18,552 nt of DNA, taken from DASZMJ01 sp035551935 (lineage in GTDB: Bacteria > Planctomycetota > Planctomycetia > Isosphaerales > Isosphaeraceae). Both the position numbers and the translations under genes were made by a program. The notes under the pieces are model-generated. The model ran no database searches. It saw only the letters and a program-made list of their open reading frames with translations, and was not told the DNA's origin. Of the stretch, positions 13,883-18,552 are shown one piece after another. The stretch lies in NCBI GenBank assembly GCA_035551935.1, contig DASZMJ010000382.1, positions 1 to 18,552 on the forward strand, given 5' to 3'. How positions within the stretch are numbered: position 1 is the first letter of the stretch; each line of letters begins with the position of its first letter.

Positions 13883-15874
13883 TTAGAGATCGTGAAGACC
13901 GGCCTCCGGGGCGACACCTTCCTCCGCGGGGGACGCGAACCACGCGAGCGACCGGCCGAACAGGGCGGCGGCGCCGGCGCGGCCGAAGGCCAAGGGGCCG
14001 ATCGGCTCGTCGGCGACGGCCCGCCAGGCGACCCGGCCCGACAGTTCGGAGCAGATCAGGTGGACACCCTGCCGCGCCAGCCGCCAGGGGCGGCCGCCGG
14101 GGCCGGGGGCGTACAGGGCCTGCGGCTCGGCGTCGCGGCCCTGCGACCGGGGCCGACCGGCGCCGTCGAAGGCCACCGAGCGGCCGTCGGGCGAGGCGAC
14201 CACGACCGAAAAACCGACCACAACCAGTTGCCAACCCTCCCAGGGGACGGGCGACTCCCAGAGGACTGTTCCGTCGGCTCGATGACCTCGGAGCACTTGC
14301 AAACGTCGCGCCAGGGTGATCCAGGCCACCCCCTCGGGCGACCCCGGCGGGGCGGCGATCAGGCCGAGCGGCTCGGGCGGGTCGGCCGGCCGGCCGCCGA
14401 CCGGCTCGCCGTCGGGGCCGAAGATGCGGAGGCGGCCTTCCTCGGTCGTCACCGCGGTCAGGTCGTCGGGGCCGAGCGCCAGGTCCTCGACCGGGGCGTT
14501 CAGCTCGCGCCTCCAGACCCAGCGGCCCGAGGGGTGGGCCCGCCCCACGCGGTCGCGCTCCTGGACGATCGCCAGGCCGTAGCCGTCGGGTCGGATGGCC
14601 AGGTGCGTGACCTCGACGAGGCTCAAATCGACCCGGCTGGCGCCGTTGCGGCGGGCGTCGTAGAGGAGGATCTGGCGATCCGTCGCCGCGGCGATCCAGC
14701 CGGGACAGGTCCGCAGGAACCGGCCGACCCCGGCGATCTCGGGCGCCTGGCCGAGGGCCTGGCCGGCGACGGTGAAGGCCTGGAGCCGGTTGCGGCGGTC
14801 GACCAGGCCGATCCGCGGCGGGTCGTCGAGCACCGCCAGGACCGCCGTCTCGGCCTCCTCGTCCGACTGCGCCACGACCTGCGACCAGTCCGGCGGCCGG
14901 ACCCGCCCCGCCGATCCGGCCGCGGCCCCCTTCGCCCGCGACGGGCCGGCGGCCGAGGGCCTGGCGCCGGAGCCCTCCTCGAGGTCGACGCGGACGACCT
15001 CGCCGGTGGCCAGGCCGTAGACGAACGACCGCCCCAAGGCGTCGACCTCCAGGCCGATCGCCGCGCGGGGGGCGGCGGTCTTCCAGCGGACGTTGCCGGC
15101 GCCGTTCATCACGGCGAGCTCCCCCTCGGTCGTCGCCGCGACGATCGTCCGGCCGGCGAAGTCGGGGACGGCGTGGGCGGCGGTGCCGCCGAGGTGGTAC
15201 GAGCCCTCGCTCCGGCCGCGGAGGTCGAACCGCTGGATGCCGTGGGTGTAGCAGGACGTCAGGATCATGCCGCCGTCGCCGGTGGCCGCGACCCGGCCGA
15301 TGTTGGCCATCAGGCTCTGCTGCCAGATCGGGCTGCCCGCGAGCTTCCCCTGGCCCGCCGCGCGCAAACCCACGCCGACGAGCATCCCGTACGACCCCGC
15401 CGCGATGATCATCGGCGCCGAGGCGACGAACGCGAGGTGCGCCAGCGGCTCCAGGGTCTCGAACCGCCCGGCCTGCTTGCCGTGGCGGTTGTAGAGCTGG
15501 GTGGCGCCGCCGACCTTCGAGGCGATCGCGACGAATCGCCCGTGCGGGTCGATCGCCAGGGCCGAGGGCTCGCGGATCGCGGAACGTTCGGCGATCGGCT
15601 CGAGGTCCGGGCCGAGCAGCCAGAGCCTCGGCCCCTCGCCGACGGCCGCGACGAGCGTGCCGGTGTCGCTGATCGCCGCGTGGGAGAGCTTCGCCGGCGC
15701 CCGGCTCGACGCCCGCGTCGTCCCCGACGGGTCGATCAGGTACAGCCGGTCCCCCTCGTCCCACGCCAGGACCGTCCCCGACTCCCGCGCCAGCCCCACG
15801 CCCCGCAACGGCGCCTCCGTCACGATCGTCCAGGCGACCGCGGGCGCGAACCGGGGGCGGGGGGTGTCGGTCAT
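13883..15874 (-). CDS. Double beta-propeller (WD40/PQQ-like) cytoplasmic protein
   Basis: This 663-aa protein is built from repeated short beta-strand units. Residues about 20-300 give one propeller (LSHAAISDTGTLVAAVGEG, SALAIDPHGRFVAIASKVGG, GMILTSCYTHGIQRFDLRGR, TIVAATTEGELAVMNGAGNV). A Pro/Ala/Gly-rich linker at 301-330 follows, and residues about 335-645 give a second propeller (RIGLVDRRNRLQAF, LAIRPDGYGLAIVQERDRVG, DLTAVTTEEGRLRIFGPDGE). The units carry D-x-x-G or P-x-G turns as in WD40 or YVTN blades, but there is no clear WD dipeptide. With no signal peptide or membrane helix, a cytoplasmic scaffold role is likely. The ATG at 15872-15874 is preferred because upstream frame codons fall in a hairpin-bearing spacer; the SD is weak. 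It lies downstream of the S41 protease gene on the same strand. The ligand is unknown. Confidence 0.82.
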   Translation of the reverse strand: MTDTPRPRFAPAVAWTIVTEAPLRGVGLARESGTVLAWDEGDRLYLIDPSGTTRASSRAPAKLSHAAISDTGTLVAAVGEGPRLWLLGPDLEPIAERSAIREPSALAIDPHGRFVAIASKVGGATQLYNRHGKQAGRFETLEPLAHLAFVASAPMIIAAGSYGMLVGVGLRAAGQGKLAGSPIWQQSLMANIGRVAATGDGGMILTSCYTHGIQRFDLRGRSEGSYHLGGTAAHAVPDFAGRTIVAATTEGELAVMNGAGNVRWKTAAPRAAIGLEVDALGRSFVYGLATGEVVRVDLEEGSGARPSAAGPSRAKGAAAGSAGRVRPPDWSQVVAQSDEEAETAVLAVLDDPPRIGLVDRRNRLQAFTVAGQALGQAPEIAGVGRFLRTCPGWIAAATDRQILLYDARRNGASRVDLSLVEVTHLAIRPDGYGLAIVQERDRVGRAHPSGRWVWRRELNAPVEDLALGPDDLTAVTTEEGRLRIFGPDGEPVGGRPADPPEPLGLIAAPPGSPEGVAWITLARRLQVLRGHRADGTVLWESPVPWEGWQLVVVGFSVVVASPDGRSVAFDGAGRPRSQGRDAEPQALYAPGPGGRPWRLARQGVHLICSELSGRVAWRAVADEPIGPLAFGRAGAAALFGRSLAWFASPAEEGVAPEAGLHDL

Positions 15875-15920
15875 GGGCCACCGTCGCGGGCTGCGGCCGC
15901 GGTCCTTGGTCACTCGATCC

Positions 15921-15956
15921 TGGGTGGCCCCGGTCGCTTGCGACCGGGGCCACCCA
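15921..15956. repeat. Perfect 16-bp stem with four-base loop
   Basis: TGGGTGGCCCCGGTCG (15921-15936), loop CTTG, then the exact complement at 15941-15956. It lies in the 197-base spacer between the S41 protease gene and the propeller gene, both on the minus strand. On that strand no T-run follows, so it is not a standard terminator, though so stable a hairpin could stall polymerase or protect mRNA ends. The sequence does not match families A or B. Confidence 0.75.
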
Positions 15957-16071
15957 ACAACCATCGTTTACAAGAGCAAGAGCCGGCCACTTTCCGGCCG
16001 ATCGAGACGCGGGATCGGGCCTGTCCTCCAGGGACTCGGGGGCGGGGACCGCGGCCACAAGGCCGCTCACC

Positions 16072-17817
16072 TCATCGATTGAGCTGCTTCCGCGCCAGCG
16101 CCACCGCCGCTTCCAGGATGGGGTCGGAGGACGAGGCGGCGGCCGGGGGAGGGGCGTCGGCCGGGGGCTTGGCGGCGACGCGGCGGCGATCCTTGGCGGG
16201 GGCGACGGCGAGGTCGGGGTCGACGCCTTGCTCGGAGTAGGCGCGGTCGCGGGGCGAGTAGAACTTGGCGGTCGTCAGCTTCAGGCCGGCCTCGGCGGCG
16301 CGGAGGGTGAAGATGCTCTGCACCGACCCCTTGCCGTAGCTCCGCTCGCCGACGACCACCGCGCGGCGGTTCTCCTTGAGGGCGCCGGCGAGGATCTCGC
16401 TGGCGCTGGCGCTGTCGCGGTCGATCAGGATGGCCATCGGCATCCGCCAGGGGGCGCCGGCTCGGGCGCGGTAGATGGCGCTCTGGCCGGGGGCGCGGCC
16501 GCGGGTCGAGACGATGACGCCGTTGTCGAGGAACCGATCGGCGATGTCCACCGCGACGTTCAACAGCCCCCCGGGGTTGCCGCGGAGGTCGAGCACGAGG
16601 TAGAGCATCCCCTGCCGTTGCAAGAGGGCGATGGCCGCGTCGAGCTCGTCGGTCGACGACTTCTGGAAGCCGCCGAGCTGGACGTAGCCGACGGCCGTGC
16701 CGGGGACCATCCGAAGCTCGGTGACGCTCCGGACCTCGACGGCGCGACGGACCAGGCGATACGACCGCTCCGAGCCGTCCTGGCCCAGCACGGCGATCCG
16801 CGCCTCGGTCCCCTCGGCCCCCTGGAGCCGCCCCGCGGCCTCGTCCAGCCCGAGGCCGACGATCGGCTTGCCGTCGACGTGCGTGATCCGGTCGCCCGCC
16901 TTCAGGCCCGCCTCCGCCGCCGGCCCGCCGGGGATGACCCCCACGACCCGGAGCCCCCGCTCGTCCTGCTTCAGCTCGACGCCGATGCCGACGAAGTTGC
17001 CGTCGATCATCGCGAAGAGGTCGTCGAGCCGGTCGGGCGTCAGGTAGCACGAGTAATCATCCAATGCGTCGCAGGCCCCGAAGGCGAACTCGAGCAGGAC
17101 GGCCGTCGGGCTCAGGCCGAGCAACTGTCGGCCCTGCTCGCCCGCGGCCACGGCCAGGCCGAGGGCCGCGGAGCGGTCGCGGGCGGCGACCCGACCCCGA
17201 CGGGCCCGGTAGGCGTCGCGGAGGGCCTGCACCTGGGTGGCGTCGCGGCCGGGGGCGTTGGCCCGGAGGAAGACCGGGTCGCGGAGGGCCACCTCCAGGT
17301 TGTCGAGGCCCCGTCGCAAGAGCGGCTCGAAGGCCACCGGCTCGACGTAGTGCGTCTCGATCCGCTCCAGGAGCTCGTCGTAGAGCTCCAGGGCCCGCTC
17401 GGTGGGTAACCCGAGCAGGTGGGCGCGGAAGCTCTTGTCCTGGTAGCGGCGGCCGAGCCGGTAGTGGATCTCGCAGAGCCGGAGCCGGTGGCGGAACTCG
17501 GCGCGGGCGGGCCAGTGCTCGACGGCCGACTCGTAGGTCTCGATGGCGCCGACCCAGTTCCGCTGGAGCTCCAGGTCCAGGCCCTTGCGCAAGGCCGTCG
17601 CCGGGTCGTCGTCGGCCACGGCCTTCGGCGTCGCATCGACATCCACATTGGTGGAAGCCGCGGGCGGGTCGGTGATCGGCGGCTTCAGCGGCGGGTCGGT
17701 CGCCGGGCAGGGCCGGGGGAGGGCTAATGCCAGGGCCCAGGCCAGGGCCAGCAGGGCCGCGAGCGATCGGGAGGGTCCGCGCCAGGCCGGGCCGGGGGCA
17801 AGGCGAAGGGGTCGCAT
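16072..17817 (-). CDS. Exported S41 (CtpA/Prc-type) carboxyl-terminal protease with PDZ domain
   Basis: This 581-aa serine protease of the C-terminal processing family probably acts in the periplasm. A signal peptide spans about residues 1-40 (SLAALLALAWALALALPRPC then PAT). An unusual N-terminal helical region (about 72-165, NWVGAIETYESAVEHWPARA) looks like a TPR pair. The PDZ domain at about 270-362 contains GNFVGIGVEL and GGPAAEAGLKAGDRITHVDG. The catalytic core has YVQLGGF, LVLDLRGNPGGLL, DSASASEILAGAL with nucleophile Ser471, and SYGKGSVQS with Lys496. The 25-residue Ser-Lys spacing equals that of E. coli Prc. Such enzymes trim or degrade proteins at exposed C-termini. The ATG at 17815-17817 has GGGAGG ten bases upstream. 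The C-terminal tail is Pro/Ala/Lys-rich with a short helix. The dyad is intact; substrates are unknown. Confidence 0.93.
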   Translation of the reverse strand: MRPLRLAPGPAWRGPSRSLAALLALAWALALALPRPCPATDPPLKPPITDPPAASTNVDVDATPKAVADDDPATALRKGLDLELQRNWVGAIETYESAVEHWPARAEFRHRLRLCEIHYRLGRRYQDKSFRAHLLGLPTERALELYDELLERIETHYVEPVAFEPLLRRGLDNLEVALRDPVFLRANAPGRDATQVQALRDAYRARRGRVAARDRSAALGLAVAAGEQGRQLLGLSPTAVLLEFAFGACDALDDYSCYLTPDRLDDLFAMIDGNFVGIGVELKQDERGLRVVGVIPGGPAAEAGLKAGDRITHVDGKPIVGLGLDEAAGRLQGAEGTEARIAVLGQDGSERSYRLVRRAVEVRSVTELRMVPGTAVGYVQLGGFQKSSTDELDAAIALLQRQGMLYLVLDLRGNPGGLLNVAVDIADRFLDNGVIVSTRGRAPGQSAIYRARAGAPWRMPMAILIDRDSASASEILAGALKENRRAVVVGERSYGKGSVQSIFTLRAAEAGLKLTTAKFYSPRDRAYSEQGVDPDLAVAPAKDRRRVAAKPPADAPPPAAASSSDPILEAAVALARKQLNR

Positions 17818-18167
17818 CGCGGTCGATCCTCCCACACCGGGTCGTCGCGGCGAGGATCGGCGCGGCCGGGGGGTCGTCGGGGCCGGGGGCTCTCGCGTCG
17901 CGGCCACCCTCCGGCGCCGGGACCGCGACCCGTTGGCTCCGACCGACCCGAGGCGACGAGTTCCCGGCCGCGGGCCGCTCCTCTGGTGCTGGTTCGTGGT
18001 AGCTCTGGCTCGGAAGGCCGGCGACCGCGCCGGCATCGGGCCCGCTCCAGGCCCGTCTCCGGCCGGTCCCGCGGGCAAGGCAAGCCAGGCCCGGCCCGGC
18101 TCCCCTCCCCCTGCTCTTGCTACTGTACCATACTCCTCCCCCGCACGCCGGACCGGCGAAAAGGGAC

Positions 18168-18200
18168 GAGTGCGGAGTGCGGAGTGCGGAGTGCCGAGTG
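18168..18200. repeat. Tandem heptamer repeat GAGTGCG
   Basis: Three exact copies of GAGTGCG (18168-18188), a fourth with one change (GAGTGCC, 18189-18195) and a partial fifth (18196-18200) run head to tail, about 4.7 copies in all. It lies in non-coding DNA just before the palindrome cluster. The phase and length could vary between strains by slippage. Confidence 0.85.
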
Positions 18201-18263
18201 ACACTCGCATCGGCGTCGAGACACGACCTGACGGTCGGAGTGAATGAGTGAATCCGCGTGGAT

Positions 18264-18329
18264 CGGGTGGCACGCCCTGCGAGGGCGTGGTCCCGAGGCC
18301 GGCCACGCCCTCGCAGGGCGTGCCACCCG
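18264..18329. repeat. Long palindromic repeat, family A, copy 2
   Basis: The arms at 18264-18290 and 18303-18329 are perfectly complementary over 27 bases (the left arm begins CGGGTGGCACGCCCTGCGAG) around a 12-base loop. The arms match the element at 611-684 except for one A/G position, while the loops differ completely. Conserved arms with variable loops imply either selection for the hairpin or spread as a unit. Confidence 0.88.
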
Positions 18330-18347
18330 ACGTGCTGGCCGATCCCC

Positions 18348-18471
18348 GTCGCAGGCCCGCCCCGCGTGCCGTCGGCTCGAACTGCCGTCGCAGGCACGCC
18401 CCGCGTGCCGTCCGCGACCCCATAAGAACGGGGGGTGGGGTGGCGGACGGCACGCGGGGCGGGCCTGCGAC
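18348..18471. repeat. Family B palindromic cluster with duplicated left arm
   Basis: Two left arms in the same orientation, at 18348-18376 and 18387-18415 (both begin GTCGCAGGC), precede one right arm at 18443-18471. Each left arm differs from perfect complementarity to the right arm by one base, at different positions. The arms are the family B sequence of 7110-7188 with CGCTCCGC changed to CGCCCCGC. The result can fold as two alternative hairpins sharing one right arm. It starts 18 bases after the family A copy. Confidence 0.85.
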
Positions 18472-18552
18472 GGGAAGAGGGACCGCCGCGCGCACCGCGA
18501 TCGCCGATATGCATGAATGTGCTTTCATTTGATGGAATCAGGCCGGCCAGCC

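Larger units (their letters stand above)
17818..18552. other. Gene-free region with repeats upstream of the S41 protease
   Basis: These 735 bases carry no domain-bearing frame. From the protease start outward there are about 300 bases of ordinary GC-rich sequence, then the tandem heptamer at 18168-18200, the family A palindrome at 18264-18329 and the family B cluster at 18348-18471. Open frames across the palindromes are artefacts of the repeats. The protease promoter should lie in the first 300 bases; I see no convincing one. Confidence 0.55.

Noticed and set aside
13746..16240. Long plus- and minus-strand frames overlapping the double-propeller gene
   Set aside because: They have Arg/Gly/Pro-rich composition with no repeat pattern, whereas the 13883-15874 frame shows clear repeated propeller blades.
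18168..18471. CRISPR array
   Set aside because: The units are inverted or directly tandem without regular spacers of similar length, and no cas gene is present.
18248..18532. Small frames across the palindromes near the right end
   Set aside because: They are translations of the repeat arms in two frames and directions; the same peptide-like strings appear wherever the arms occur.

Overview
The window is about 70% GC with strong G/C preference at third codon positions. It looks like chromosomal DNA of a planctomycete, most likely of the Isosphaeraceae type. The reasons are a serine/threonine kinase with a long planctomycete-style N-terminal extension, a STAS-FHA-STAS signalling protein, small 'FRPF' and two-helix membrane proteins of kinds I associate with planctomycetes, and long perfect palindromes scattered between genes. 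The taxonomic call is inference from gene content and style; no rRNA is present.

Left part (1-2267, minus strand): the N-terminal part of a Ser/Thr protein kinase runs off the left edge. Upstream of it lies a soluble protein with two STAS domains flanking an FHA domain. The two may form a phosphorylation-dependent signalling pair.

Central plus-strand block (2774-11274): eight housekeeping genes, aroF (DAHP synthase), tpiA, secG, yicC, gmk, rpoZ, ftsK and pepA (leucyl aminopeptidase). aroF and tpiA overlap by one base (TGATG), and the yicC-gmk-rpoZ order is widely conserved. A 15-bp hairpin separates tpiA from secG, an adenine-free pyrimidine tract separates yicC from gmk, and a 27-bp-arm palindrome separates rpoZ from ftsK.

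Island (about 11325-12480): one 330-aa minus-strand orphan gene with clearly lower GC (about 53% in hand-counted lines, about 33% just upstream of its start). It looks horizontally acquired, and I do not recognise its family. A weak DP motif hints at a nucleotide-binding or methyltransferase-like fold, but this is unproven.

Right part (12519-17817, all minus strand): an 80-aa small protein, a 62-aa two-helix membrane protein, a 153-aa hypothetical protein, a 663-aa double beta-propeller protein, and a 581-aa exported S41/CtpA-type protease with an intact Ser-Lys dyad. The last 735 bases hold no gene but carry a tandem heptamer and a cluster of palindromic elements.

The most distinctive genome-level signal is two families of long palindromic elements, each present twice in this window in different gene contexts, plus several single-copy hairpins of similar style. 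The most distinctive gene-level signals are the low-GC orphan and the STAS-FHA-STAS/kinase pair. I see no CRISPR array, tRNA, rRNA, transposase or integrase.
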